A stretch of 64,000 bases of DNA from Pontibacter anaerobius (GCF_026241195.1 NZ_JAPFQO010000003.1:372001-436000), one strand, 5' to 3'; counted from the stretch's first letter, positions 27,600-37,188 are shown. The notes: generated by a model from the sequence alone, not told the origin. Numbers and translations: made by a program.

Positions 27600-29615
27600 A
27601 TGAACTATACAGATAGAAAATCATACAGGAAGGCCATATCCAGTTTCTTGCTGACGGCCGCCACTATTGCAGGTTTCAGTGCGCCGGCCCTGGCGCAGGA
27701 ATCTCCTATGGAGGAGGATTACTTCAGGATTATGGGCGTTAGCTCTCCGGAAGGCGCGTTGCTGGAAGTGGGAGGCCTTACGGTGCTGCCATCAGGGGAC
27801 CTGGGCATTTCCACACGCCGCGGAGATGTTTACATTGTGGAGAACCCGACAAGCCAGCGGCCATACTTCCGTAAGTTTGCCACCGGCCTGCACGAGATCC
27901 TTGGCTTGGCTTATAAGGATGGCGCGCTGTACGCTGCCCAACGCGGAGAGCTTACGAAACTGGTTGACACGGACATGGACGGCAAGGCTGACAAGTATAA
28001 AACCGTTTATGCCTGGCCGATTTCGGGGCATTACCATGAGTACAGCTTTGGTCCAAAAATAGCCCCGGACGGTAGCTTTTTTGTTACCGGCAACGTGGCC
28101 TTTGGTGATGAGGAATGGTGGCGCGGCGAAAGCCGGGTGCCATGGCGTGGCTGGACGATGAAGATCAGTGAAGACGGCAAAATGGAGCCATGGGCTACAG
28201 GCATGCGCTCCCCGGCAGGGCCAGGTGTTATTGATGGAGAGCTGTTTTATACAGACAACCAGGGAGATTGGATGGGCTCAGGCGGGCTTTGGCACGTAAC
28301 GAAGGGATCATTTACTGGGCACCCTGCAGGCTTGCGCTGGAGCAACATGCCAAACTCACCGGTTAAAACGACGGAGGAGCAACTATTCGCGCAAGTGGAC
28401 CAACGCAAGGTAAGGGGGGAGAACGGACGATACATCAAGCCAGAGAACGTGGTAGATGAAGAGTTCAAGATGCTTTACGAGGTTAAAGAGGCTATTCCTG
28501 AACTGCGCCTGCCGGCCGTGTGGTTGCCTCATGGTATACTAGGGGTATCTAACTCAGAGCCGATTAAGATTCCGGAAGAGAACTTCGGTCCATTTGGCGG
28601 ACAGGTATTGGTAGGTGACCAGGGCATGAGCCTTATTTCACGTGTGTTCCTGGAGAAAGTGAATGGAGAGTTTCAGGGAGCTGCCTTCCTGTTCCGGACC
28701 GGTTTTCAGTCGGGTGTGCTCCGCATGGCCTGGGCCAAAGATGGCTCCCTGTTTGTAGGGGAGACAAATCGTGGATGGGGCTCGGCTGGTGATGCCAACC
28801 AGGGACTGCAACGCCTGGTATGGAACAACAGAGTCCCATTCGAAATGAGAGCGGTGCGTGCTATGCCGGATGGGTTTGAAATTGAGTTTACCAAACCTGT
28901 TGATAAGAAATCTGCAGAGAACCCAGAGTCTTACAGTGTGTCGAGCTTCATTTACAAATACCACCCGGTTTACGGAAGCCCTCCTGTGAACACAGAAGAG
29001 TGTACTGTAAAGGGAGTCAAAGTATCGGAAGATGGAATGAAGGCCCGTATAGTGGTGGATAATCTGCGCCGCTATTATATCCACAACATCACCCTTGGCG
29101 GAGTACGGGAGCGGGACAATTCCCACTCACTGGTGCACCCCACAGCATACTACACGCTGAACAACATCCCGGAAGGGCAGAAGCTGTCACTAAGTGAACT
29201 GAGCACCAAAAGCACTGCTGCGGCAACTACGAAGAAAGCAACTGGGGCAAAAAAAGCTACAACTTCAAAAAGAGCCGCTACGGCTAAGCCTGCTACGAAA
29301 AAAGCAACTGCCAGCGCTACTGCTAAATCTGCCGCACCAACATACAACGAGGTGAAGGGCTTGCTGGCAAAGTATACTTGCCTTGCCTGCCATACCACAG
29401 ATAAACGTCAGGTTGGCCCGGCTTATGTGGATGTGGCTAAACGCGGTTACACACCGGAAAAAATTGTGGAGCTGATCCATAACCCGGAGCCTGAGAACTG
29501 GCCGGATTATGCCACGGAAATGCCACCTATGCCACAGGTGCCGAAGGAGGATGCCCTCAAGATCGCCAAATGGATCAACTCGCTTGCCCCAGCCGGCAAA
29601 GGTGCTTCTAAATAA
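27600..29615 (+). CDS. Sorbosone-dehydrogenase-like beta-propeller with C-terminal cytochrome c domain
   Basis: A secreted 671-aa protein. A signal peptide ends near APALAQ (residue about 33). A six-bladed propeller of the L-sorbosone dehydrogenase/PQQ-like family spans about 45-420 (GLTVLPSGDLGISTRRGDVY, AWPISGHYHEYSFGP, TDNQGDWMGSGGLWH, FQSGVLRMAWAKDGSLFVG). Next come a Fn3-like region and a Lys/Ala/Thr-rich linker encoded at about 29200-29335. A mono-haem cytochrome c domain follows, with CLACH at about 598 and the Met-rich EMPPMPQVP as likely axial ligand source. It would oxidise a sugar and pass electrons to the cytochrome. The frame opens upstream at 27537, but the ATG at 27600 carries the signal peptide. 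Confidence 0.9.
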   Translation: MNYTDRKSYRKAISSFLLTAATIAGFSAPALAQESPMEEDYFRIMGVSSPEGALLEVGGLTVLPSGDLGISTRRGDVYIVENPTSQRPYFRKFATGLHEILGLAYKDGALYAAQRGELTKLVDTDMDGKADKYKTVYAWPISGHYHEYSFGPKIAPDGSFFVTGNVAFGDEEWWRGESRVPWRGWTMKISEDGKMEPWATGMRSPAGPGVIDGELFYTDNQGDWMGSGGLWHVTKGSFTGHPAGLRWSNMPNSPVKTTEEQLFAQVDQRKVRGENGRYIKPENVVDEEFKMLYEVKEAIPELRLPAVWLPHGILGVSNSEPIKIPEENFGPFGGQVLVGDQGMSLISRVFLEKVNGEFQGAAFLFRTGFQSGVLRMAWAKDGSLFVGETNRGWGSAGDANQGLQRLVWNNRVPFEMRAVRAMPDGFEIEFTKPVDKKSAENPESYSVSSFIYKYHPVYGSPPVNTEECTVKGVKVSEDGMKARIVVDNLRRYYIHNITLGGVRERDNSHSLVHPTAYYTLNNIPEGQKLSLSELSTKSTAAATTKKATGAKKATTSKRAATAKPATKKATASATAKSAAPTYNEVKGLLAKYTCLACHTTDKRQVGPAYVDVAKRGYTPEKIVELIHNPEPENWPDYATEMPPMPQVPKEDALKIAKWINSLAPAGKGASK

Positions 29616-29649
29616 ATAGGGCCTCGGCTACTTTGTTTGCCTAATTTCT

Positions 29650-29695
29650 GGTTATGTGTGCTGCTTTTTCAAATTGAAAAGCAGCACACATAACC
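29650..29695. repeat. Long hairpin after the propeller-cytochrome gene
   Basis: GGTTATGTGTGCTGC at 29650-29664 pairs perfectly with GCAGCACACATAACC at 29681-29695, and the pairing continues through TTTTCAA/TTGAAAA with one bulged T. It lies 35 bases after the stop codon. It lacks a poly-T tail beyond the stem but probably ends or stabilises the upstream transcript. Confidence 0.65.
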
Positions 29696-29775
29696 TTCAT
29701 GCGGCTGCAGGTCGATACCTCTTAACTGACTTTACGCCGCTTTAAATGCATCCCTTCATTAAACTATCAGCATCA

Positions 29776-30510
29776 ATGAAAAGAATTTATACGCTGCTGG
29801 CGCTTTTGGCTACAGCCCTTTTTGCATATGCATGTGCCTCTGGAACAGGCGGTAGCTCCTCCAAAGCCGAAAACGCGTTAACCCGTAAAGAAAAGGCTGA
29901 TGGATGGGTGCTGCTTTTCGACGGAAAGAGCATGGAGCACTGGAGAGGCTTCAAAAAAGATGCCGTGCCGGCCGCGTGGCAAATTGAGGATGGAGCCATT
30001 GCGCTTGTAGGCAAAGGAGGGGGAGACATCGTGACCAAAGAAGAGTACCAGGACTTTGAACTGATGCTGGACTGGAAGATCTCGGAAGGAGGAAACAGCG
30101 GGATCTTTTTCAATGTATCGGAAGAGCCTAAATTCAGATATACTTTTCAGACGGGGCCGGAGATGCAGATTATAGACGACGAAAGGCATCCGGATGCCAA
30201 GCAGGGCAAAAACGGAAACCGTAAAGCGGGCACCAATTACGACCTGCACCCTCTCTCAGAGCCTGCCGTGAAGCCTGCTGGGGAGTACAATACAGTCCGC
30301 CTCGTAGTGAAGGGCGGAAATGTGGAGCAGTACCTGAACGGGAAAAAGGTGGTGGAGTACGCACTCTGGAGCCCTGAGTGGGAGCACATGGTGCAGGAAA
30401 GTAAGTTTGTCAGTATGCCGGACTACGGACGCTACAAGCGCGGCCACATCGCCCTGCAGGACCACGGCGACAAAGTGTGGTTCAAGAACATTAAAATACG
30501 TCCACTATAA
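29776..30510 (+). CDS. DUF1080 (3-keto-disaccharide hydrolase family) lipoprotein
   Basis: A 244-aa single-domain DUF1080 protein. The signal peptide ends at the lipobox FAYAC (Cys near residue 20). Family motifs include WVLLFDGKSMEHWRGF, ISEGGNSGIFFNVSEE, GPEMQIIDDERHPDAK, VKPAGEYNTVRLVVKGG, YLNGKKVVEY and HIALQDHGDKVWFKNIKI. It resembles the copy at 62782 more than those at 25706 and 39901. The frame opens at 29746; ATG 29776 gives a normal signal peptide. GH43 follows 12 bases downstream in the same operon. Confidence 0.9.
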   Translation: MKRIYTLLALLATALFAYACASGTGGSSSKAENALTRKEKADGWVLLFDGKSMEHWRGFKKDAVPAAWQIEDGAIALVGKGGGDIVTKEEYQDFELMLDWKISEGGNSGIFFNVSEEPKFRYTFQTGPEMQIIDDERHPDAKQGKNGNRKAGTNYDLHPLSEPAVKPAGEYNTVRLVVKGGNVEQYLNGKKVVEYALWSPEWEHMVQESKFVSMPDYGRYKRGHIALQDHGDKVWFKNIKIRPL

Positions 30511-30521
30511 GCTGTAACAGT

Positions 30522-31529
30522 ATGAGAGTTCTGCTTATCCTTTGTTTTATACTTTGTGTTAACCTGCAGGCGTACGCCCAGAAGAAAAGCGAACCTGCAC
30601 CGAAAACGCAGCCCGATAGCAAGACATCGGGTAATCCGATATTTCCCGGTTGGTATGCCGATCCGGAAGGCATCATTTTTGGGGATAAGTATTGGGTGTA
30701 TCCTACTTACTCTGCACCTTATGAACAGCAGGTCTTCATGGACGCATTCTCCTCTCCGGACCTGGTGAACTGGACGAAGCACAACAGTATCATAGACACT
30801 GCCAGTGTAAAGTGGGCGCATAAAGCCATGTGGGCTCCCTCTATCATCGAGAAAGACAAAAAATACTACCTGTTCTTCGGGGCAAACGATATACAGAGTA
30901 ACAGCGAGCTGGGCGGCATAGGAGTAGCCGTGGCTGATAACCCGGAAGGCCCCTTCAAGGACCACCTCGGTAAACCACTCATCGGGCAGTTTCACAACGG
31001 AGCCCAGCCTATTGATCAGTTTGTGTTCAAAGACAAGGACGGCCAGCACTACCTGATCTACGGCGGGTGGAGACACTGTAATATAGCCAAGTTAAATGAT
31101 GACTTCACTGGCTTTGTACCTTTCGAAGACGGCACTACCTTCAGGGAAATAACCCCGGAAGGGTATGTGGAGGGGCCGTTCATGTTCCGTAAAAATGGGA
31201 AGTATTATTTCATGTGGTCGGAAGGCGGATGGGGCGGACCTAATTACCGGGTGGCTTATGCCATCAGTGATTCGCCTTTAGGGCCGTTCAAACGTGTGGA
31301 TACCATTCTGAAGCAGGACCCAGCGGTTGCAACCGGAGCCGGACACCACTCTGTGATTCATAATGCAACTCAAGGTCAGTGGTTTATCGTCTACCACAGA
31401 AGGCCGCTGGGTGAGACTGATGCCAACCATAGGGTTACTTGCATCGATAAAATGGAATTCGACTCAAAAGGATTTATTAAGCCTGTGAAGATTACTACGA
31501 CAGGTGTGCCGAGCCTTCAATTGAAGTAG
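30522..31529 (+). CDS. GH43 family glycoside hydrolase (arabinanase/xylosidase-like)
   Basis: A secreted 335-aa five-bladed propeller enzyme. A signal peptide ends near AYAQ (residue about 20). NPIFPGWYADPEGIIFGDKYW carries the catalytic-base Asp in the usual first-blade position. WAPSIIEKDKKYYLFFGAND, GNAQPIDQFVFKDKDG-like Asp region (AQPIDQFVF) and YVEGPFMFRKNGKYYFMWSEG, with the general-acid Glu in VEGPF, complete the triad. The 3-prime end AGHHSVIHN supplies the conserved His. Specificity is not readable, since GH43 covers arabinosidases, xylosidases and galactanases. It shares an operon with the DUF1080 gene 12 bases upstream. Confidence 0.92.
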   Translation: MRVLLILCFILCVNLQAYAQKKSEPAPKTQPDSKTSGNPIFPGWYADPEGIIFGDKYWVYPTYSAPYEQQVFMDAFSSPDLVNWTKHNSIIDTASVKWAHKAMWAPSIIEKDKKYYLFFGANDIQSNSELGGIGVAVADNPEGPFKDHLGKPLIGQFHNGAQPIDQFVFKDKDGQHYLIYGGWRHCNIAKLNDDFTGFVPFEDGTTFREITPEGYVEGPFMFRKNGKYYFMWSEGGWGGPNYRVAYAISDSPLGPFKRVDTILKQDPAVATGAGHHSVIHNATQGQWFIVYHRRPLGETDANHRVTCIDKMEFDSKGFIKPVKITTTGVPSLQLK

Positions 31530-31577
31530 GTCGCCCCTGCAAAGCCTTTTACCCTTTCAAAGCACCTGTAGTTTAAT

Positions 31578-31614
31578 GTAATAGCATGGTATACCTCCAT
31601 GCTATTACTCTTTC
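31578..31614 (+). terminator. Terminator after GH43
   Basis: GTAATAGCATGG at 31578-31589 pairs perfectly with CCATGCTATTAC at 31597-31608 across a seven-base loop and is followed by TCTTTC. It is 49 bases past the GH43 stop codon. Confidence 0.65.
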
Positions 31615-31670
31615 ACCATCCTTGTCAGGTGTTAAGTTGCATACCACTTTCAAACTTATATGCAACCTAA

Positions 31671-31766
31671 ATGCCGCCTATGCCACAGGTGCCTAAAGAA
31701 GACGCCCTTTAAATTGCCAAATGGATCAATTCACTTGCTCCTGCCAGTAAAGGTGCTTCTAAATAG
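31671..31766 (+). pseudogene. Relic of a cytochrome c domain C-terminus duplicated from the 27600-29615 gene
   Basis: The 32 codons read MPPMPQVPKEDAL, a stop, then IAKWINSLAPASKGASK and a stop. This matches the last 31 residues of the propeller-cytochrome protein except for one in-frame stop and one Gly-to-Ser change, with several silent differences. Upstream homology fades within about 25 bases. It has no start or haem motif and is a degenerate duplicate 3-prime end. Confidence 0.9.
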
Positions 31767-32080
31767 GTAGGGCAGGGGCACATTCTGTTTTTTATAAAAA
31801 TGCATGCTGCAAGCCTGAGATGGAGGAGAACACACTTTTACTTATCAAATGCTTCTGTTGAAGGTGTTTATATTTAGTCCTTTCGGTTTTCTCAGCGCCT
31901 CTGTAGCTTATCCTTCTGTTCTATACAGGTTTTAGGGATTTAATATTTAAATACCGCTTTACTTTCTTCTATGGCTCATACTTCACTTATGGATACTTTC
32001 CAGTTCTGTGATTATAACAGCTTTAGCTAATTGTTGGCTTAACATAAGGTGTATTGCTGCCTCTGTGATTGATTACTTAC

Positions 32081-32113
32081 TTTAAATAGAAATAAAAGAA
32101 TAGAATAATTTTG
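32081..32113 (+). promoter_or_regulatory. Candidate promoter of the susCD operon
   Basis: TAATTTTG at 32106-32113 fits the -7 consensus TAnnTTTG. TTTA at 32081-32084 sits 21 bases upstream as an imperfect -33 element. The leader to susC would be about 290 bases. Confidence 0.4.
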
Positions 32114-32357
32114 CATATATAAATACATTAATTAATTTAACTCGTAGAAGAACAAGGACATCCAAAGCAATGGCTGCATAGCTCCATAATTCAGGGATGT
32201 TTATTAGGTATATTTCTTTTTTAGGAAGTCTGATTAATCACTTTTGTGTACTTGCAGCAAGGGTGGTTACATAAGATATATGAGTTGCTGGGTTAAGCCA
32301 ATGGAGTTTTAGATCTGGTGGTAGCCGATAGCAAAATTATAAAGCTTCAAGGTTTTG

Positions 32358-32371
32358 CTAAAACGTTTTAG
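32358..32371. promoter_or_regulatory. LacI-type operator candidate upstream of susC
   Basis: CTAAAACGTTTTAG is a perfect 14-base palindrome with the central CG characteristic of LacI-family operators. It lies 39 bases before the susC ATG. The likely binding protein is the LacI regulator encoded at 20905. Confidence 0.55.
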
Positions 32372-32409
32372 TATGCCTTTGTTTTTATCTTATAAGAAAA
32401 TAAAATCCT

Positions 32410-35400
32410 ATGAAACACCACTTTACAGGTTTGTTGAATGGTAGCAGTGTAAAGCAAAAGGGGCGGGTTTTCTGTACCGGGCTGCTTTCCTTTACAATGT
32501 GTGCGGGCATGACCGTCACACAAAGCTACGCAGCTGAAAAAAATCAGCTTAACACGCTCTCTTCGGCTCTTGTCCCTGCTAGCGGGGCAAGCACTTTTTC
32601 CAAGTATGATGTTCCGGTAAGGGGTACTGTAAAGGATGAAGATGGCACACCTTTACCGGGAGTAACAGTTCTTCTAAAAGGCACAAGCAGAGGCACCTCC
32701 ACAAATGCGGATGGTAGTTTTTCCCTGAATGTGCCGGATGAGCAGCGAAATGGCACACTGGTTTTCTCTTTCATAGGTTTTGCAACACAGGAGGTTGCAA
32801 TTACTGGGCAGGAGGTGATTGATGTAACCCTAGCTACTGACACCAAGGCGCTGGAAGAGGTGGTAGTGACAGGGTATGGCACCCAACGGAAATCAGATGT
32901 AACAGGCTCTGTAGGTGTTGTAAACTCAGACGAGTTGCTGAAAGCACCCGTTACAAACGCCCTTCAGGGATTGCAGGGGAAAATAGCTGGTGTAAACGTG
33001 AAGCTGAACTCCGGCTCGCCAACAAGTAGCCCCCGAGTCGTAATCCGGGGTGTCGGGACGATCAATTCATCAACCAGCCCGCTGTATGTAGTGGATGGTG
33101 TGGTAATGGAGGATATCCAGTTCCTCAACCCGAATGATATAGAAAGTATAGAGGTGCTGAAAGATGCATCTTCCACGGCTATATATGGAGCGCGCGGAGC
33201 CAACGGTGTGATCTTGGTGACTACCAGAAGAGGGGCGCTGACAGAGGGCGTTGAGGTAGGGTATGATGGCTTTGTAAGCGTTGGCAAACTCCGTAAAAAA
33301 ATGGATTTGCTAAATGCGGAGGAGTGGCTGCAGGTAGTAGAGACTGGTATGGCAAATACTCCGAAATACCGACCTTCCGTAAACCCAGTCTTTACAAAGT
33401 CTGACCCAAATCTGTTTGATGCTAATGGCAACCCGCTGTACGATACAGACTGGCAGGAAGAAGCCACCCGCACCGCAGTATCGCACAACCACCAGCTTTC
33501 TTTACAAACAAAAGGTGATAAATCTTCTTTCGGCACGTTCCTGAACTACGCCAGGATGGAAGGTATTATGCTGAACAGTTGGCTGGAGCGTGTGAACGGT
33601 AAAGTTGCGTATGACGCGAATCCTAAAAAATGGCTCTCGGCAGGTGTAAACCTTCTGGTGAATTACACCAATGAAAATGAGGCTGAAGAGGGTGGAGGAC
33701 ATCAGATGCCTCGCCGAACTATGATCGAGATGCCTCCTATCTTTCCGGTTAAATTCCCGGATGGCACCTGGAGCAACAGTAGCCTGATCAGTGATGCCTA
33801 TAATCTGGAGGGTATGGCCAACCCTGTGCACGTACTCCAAACCCAGGACCGCTTGAGGGAGCGCACGCAGTACTTTGGTAACACCTACCTTACCTTCCAC
33901 CTTTTACCTGGCTTGGACCTGAGAACCCAATTCGGTTTCGACAAGCATAACAGGAGTTTCAAAGAGTATTACCCAACAGATCTGCTGAACATATCATCGC
34001 CTCTGGGAAGAGCATACCTGGCTGATGAGCAGGTAACATACTGGCAGGAGGAAACTTTCCTATCCTATAACAAGGAGATGGGTGACCACAGGATCAACTC
34101 GGTTCTGGGCCTTAGCTGGCAGGAGCGCACAGTAGAGTTCAACTCTGCCGAAGCGAGAGGATTTGCGGATGATTTCTTTCGGTTTAATAACATAGGGGCT
34201 GCCAGCCAGCCGGGTGCACCGCAGTCCGGTTATGACAACTGGGCCATGAACTCATACTTTCTGCGTGGGGGCTATGCTTTCAAAGACAAGTATTTGCTAA
34301 CGCTGACAGGCAGGGTAGACGGGTCATCCCGCTTTGGAGAGAATAACAAGTATGGCTTCTTCCCATCACTGGGTGTTGGTTGGGTTGTCTCTAACGAGCC
34401 CTTTCTTCAGAATGTCAGCAGCTTAGATCAACTAAAGCTAAGAAGTAGCTATGGCGTTACGGGTAACACGGAGATACCAACCTACCAGTCGCTGGCAACA
34501 GTCTCTTCCGGTACTGTGCTGATCGGGGGGGAGCGACAAACGGCGAGTTATGCCAACAGGATGCCAAACCCTAACCTGCAGTGGGAAAGAACAAAGACGT
34601 TTGACATCGGCATCGATTCACGCTTCTTCAATAACAGGGTTGCGTTTGAATTTGATTACTACTATAAGTTAACAACCGATCTGCTGCTCGACAGGCCTAT
34701 CCCTCATTCAACAGGTTTCTCCTCTGTAAGAGACAACATCGGTTCAGTGTCTAACCGTGGTATCGAGACCATGCTAACCACAACCAATATCGATAACAGT
34801 GACTTCAGATGGGAGTCTACCCTGAACTTCAACTACAATAAGAACAGGATTGAGAAACTCGGAGAGAACGACGAAGACATTGAGCCAGGCCCTTGGTGGG
34901 TGTCTGGTAGCCAAACCATCCTTCGCGTTGGCGAGCCGGTTAGCTCTTTCTGGGGCTATGAACGCCTGGGCGTTTGGGGTACAGATGAGGCGGATGAAGC
35001 AGCAAAAGTTGGTGCCGTGCCTGGAGAAGCGAAGCGTGCTAAGGAAAAGTCCATACTTGGCAAAGGCCTGCCAGATTGGACAGGCAGCTTCATCAACAAC
35101 TTCAGGTATAAAAACTTTGACCTGACTGTTGACCTGCAGTTTGTTTACGGTGTGGATATCTTACAGCAGTTCTACCACTCAACCGAGGATCGCTCCGGTA
35201 TCGCAAATGGCCTTCGTACTATCCTGACGGAAGGGTGGACGCCTGAGAACCAGAACACCATGGTGCAGGAAATCCGCAACCAGGCCTATGCAGGTCAGAA
35301 TAGTGAGATTGACAGCCGCTGGGTGGCAGACGGTTCATACATACGTGGCAACCTGATCTCACTCGGCTACAACTTTGACAATACCTTCCTGCCAGCTCTG

Positions 35401-35583
35401 AACCTGAAAGCATTAAGGGTATATGCCAGCGTACAAAACGCGTTTGTCGTTCACTCAGATGATTTCCAGGGTTACGACCCGGAAGCAAGCTCTTGGGGAG
35501 GTAACCAATGGGGTCAGAATATCTTCTTCTTCCAGTACCCTAGACCTAGAACATACACATTGGGTTTAAATGTAAAATTCTAA
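32410..35583 (+). CDS. susC: SusC/RagA-family TonB-dependent outer-membrane transporter
   Basis: A 1057-aa outer-membrane importer of glycan fragments. A signal peptide (to about residue 42, ending SYAA) is followed by a CarboxypepD_reg-like domain (about 52-130; VRGTVKDEDGTPLPGVTVLLKG). The SusC motif EEVVVTGYGTQRKSDVTGSV leads into the plug domain (about 150-260; SPLYVVDGVV, IESIEVLKDASSTAIYGARG). The remainder is a 22-strand barrel ending in the aromatic-rich RPRTYTLGLNVKF. The susD gene follows 21 bases downstream and forms the lid of the same complex. Transported sugar is unknown, but neighbours suggest N-glycan-type oligosaccharides. Confidence 0.95.
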   Translation: MKHHFTGLLNGSSVKQKGRVFCTGLLSFTMCAGMTVTQSYAAEKNQLNTLSSALVPASGASTFSKYDVPVRGTVKDEDGTPLPGVTVLLKGTSRGTSTNADGSFSLNVPDEQRNGTLVFSFIGFATQEVAITGQEVIDVTLATDTKALEEVVVTGYGTQRKSDVTGSVGVVNSDELLKAPVTNALQGLQGKIAGVNVKLNSGSPTSSPRVVIRGVGTINSSTSPLYVVDGVVMEDIQFLNPNDIESIEVLKDASSTAIYGARGANGVILVTTRRGALTEGVEVGYDGFVSVGKLRKKMDLLNAEEWLQVVETGMANTPKYRPSVNPVFTKSDPNLFDANGNPLYDTDWQEEATRTAVSHNHQLSLQTKGDKSSFGTFLNYARMEGIMLNSWLERVNGKVAYDANPKKWLSAGVNLLVNYTNENEAEEGGGHQMPRRTMIEMPPIFPVKFPDGTWSNSSLISDAYNLEGMANPVHVLQTQDRLRERTQYFGNTYLTFHLLPGLDLRTQFGFDKHNRSFKEYYPTDLLNISSPLGRAYLADEQVTYWQEETFLSYNKEMGDHRINSVLGLSWQERTVEFNSAEARGFADDFFRFNNIGAASQPGAPQSGYDNWAMNSYFLRGGYAFKDKYLLTLTGRVDGSSRFGENNKYGFFPSLGVGWVVSNEPFLQNVSSLDQLKLRSSYGVTGNTEIPTYQSLATVSSGTVLIGGERQTASYANRMPNPNLQWERTKTFDIGIDSRFFNNRVAFEFDYYYKLTTDLLLDRPIPHSTGFSSVRDNIGSVSNRGIETMLTTTNIDNSDFRWESTLNFNYNKNRIEKLGENDEDIEPGPWWVSGSQTILRVGEPVSSFWGYERLGVWGTDEADEAAKVGAVPGEAKRAKEKSILGKGLPDWTGSFINNFRYKNFDLTVDLQFVYGVDILQQFYHSTEDRSGIANGLRTILTEGWTPENQNTMVQEIRNQAYAGQNSEIDSRWVADGSYIRGNLISLGYNFDNTFLPALNLKALRVYASVQNAFVVHSDDFQGYDPEASSWGGNQWGQNIFFFQYPRPRTYTLGLNVKF

Positions 35584-35604
35584 ACGATTCAAATGAGAAG
35601 AGAT

Positions 35605-37188
35605 ATGAAAAAGACAAGTCTAATGATATTGTTGGCAGGGATGATGTGCTTTTCCTGTGAAGATTTTCTGGATGAGGTGCCAAGGGACGAACTAAGCGCC
35701 AATCAGAATTTTACATTGCCAGCCCATGCCTATAACGCGGTAAACTCCCTGTACAGAAACGGAGCGCCACAGTTATTCGATGGCGGCGTGTACGGTGGAG
35801 CCGAAGCCATCCTGGGCAACTATATGTCCGGCTTCTTCGACAACGAATATAAGGGGCAGGAGGTGCATGTACAGCACGCTCAGCAACTGACGCTCAACGG
35901 CAATAACCTGAATGGTTACTTGGGAGGCATCTGGGACGATTTGTACCGAGGTATTTCCAGGGCTAACAATGCTATCAAGTATATCCCTACCACACCGGGG
36001 CTTACAGAAGAAGAGAGCAATCGGCTAGCTGCAGAAGCCAGATTCTTCAGGGCTTATGCTTACTTCTACCTGGTAAGAATGTTCGGAGAGGTGCCTGTGA
36101 TAACAGAGCCATACGAATCGCTTGACAATCTGTATGTGGAGAGAAACTCAGTTAAAGAGGTGTATAACCTGATTGAGGAGGACCTGAAATTTGCGGTTAA
36201 CCAAGGTGGCCTTGCGGAGATATCCATGGCTAACAACGGGAACCGCATTACGAAAGGTGCCGCCGCCACGCTGTTGGCAGACGTTTACCTGACCATGAGC
36301 GGGTACCCGCTGCAGGAAAACAGGTATGCAGATGCAGCCGCTATGGCAGAAACCGTGATCAACAGCGGAGCCTACAGCTTAACGCAGCATGACATGGCTG
36401 GCGGCAATGTGGTGATGGAGAACAGTGCCTACAACAAGATTCGTAAGAGCGATGCTGCGGCAAATGAGTATGTACTTTTCCATGAGTATGCAGTAGGTAT
36501 TTCGAACAACTCTTACCCGCAGTGGTCTTACCCTGTATCAATGGCGCAGCATGTAGCTTATGCCCTTACCAACGGTGCATACCAGCCGGTAGATGCCTTC
36601 TTGTGGGGATATGACACCGAGAATGACCTGAGAGCACAGGAGAAGCAGTATTTCCATACTACCTTAACCCTGGACAACGGAACCGTTCAGACATTTGAGC
36701 CAACCCCATACATTTGGCACGATGACAACGCCATGTTTGAGACTGCCAGCTCTGGTAAAGATGTGGTGATGTACAGCTACTCAGATGTACTGCTGACAGC
36801 AGCCGAGGCGATAGCTAAATCACAGGGTGTAACAGCAGACGCTGTTAACTACCTAGCCCAGGTTAAAGGCCGTGCTTACTGGAAGCAGGATATGAACCAG
36901 ATCAGAACCGAACTAGCCTCTTTGTCAGCGGATGAGTTTGTAGAAGAGGTTTGGGAAGAACGGTACAGAGAACTGGTATTCGAGTTCCGCCTGTGGTTCG
37001 ATATGGTTAGAACCAGAAAGTACCCTGAAACATCAGCAAGCAATCCGGGCGAAATAAACTTTGTGGAACTGGTAGGCCATGCCAACACCTGGAACAAAGT
37101 ATTTGAAGAGAAACACTTGCTGTTCCCGATCCCTGAAGCGGAAAGACAGAGAAACCCAAGTTTGGGGGCACAGAACCCAGGCTATTAA
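35605..37188 (+). CDS. susD: SusD/RagB-family glycan-binding lipoprotein
   Basis: A 527-aa surface lipoprotein that captures glycans and hands them to SusC. MKKTSLMILLAGMMCFSC is the lipoprotein signal, with the mature protein starting at CEDFLDEVP, the usual SusD N-terminus. TPR-type helices follow (LYRGISRANNAIKYIP, AEARFFRAYAYFYLVRMFGEVP). The C-terminus carries WEERYRELVFEFRLWFDMVRTRK and LLFPIPEAERQRNPSLGQNPGY-like closing residues (positions about 505-527). The frame opens 12 bases upstream; ATG 35605 gives the better signal peptide. Confidence 0.95.
   Translation: MKKTSLMILLAGMMCFSCEDFLDEVPRDELSANQNFTLPAHAYNAVNSLYRNGAPQLFDGGVYGGAEAILGNYMSGFFDNEYKGQEVHVQHAQQLTLNGNNLNGYLGGIWDDLYRGISRANNAIKYIPTTPGLTEEESNRLAAEARFFRAYAYFYLVRMFGEVPVITEPYESLDNLYVERNSVKEVYNLIEEDLKFAVNQGGLAEISMANNGNRITKGAAATLLADVYLTMSGYPLQENRYADAAAMAETVINSGAYSLTQHDMAGGNVVMENSAYNKIRKSDAAANEYVLFHEYAVGISNNSYPQWSYPVSMAQHVAYALTNGAYQPVDAFLWGYDTENDLRAQEKQYFHTTLTLDNGTVQTFEPTPYIWHDDNAMFETASSGKDVVMYSYSDVLLTAAEAIAKSQGVTADAVNYLAQVKGRAYWKQDMNQIRTELASLSADEFVEEVWEERYRELVFEFRLWFDMVRTRKYPETSASNPGEINFVELVGHANTWNKVFEEKHLLFPIPEAERQRNPSLGAQNPGY

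Larger units (their letters stand above)
31767..32409. other. AT-rich susC leader region
   Basis: About 640 bases with no supportable gene. It contains a candidate promoter at 32081-32113 and an operator-like palindrome at 32358-32371. The long AT-rich leader is common before susC genes. Confidence 0.5.
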
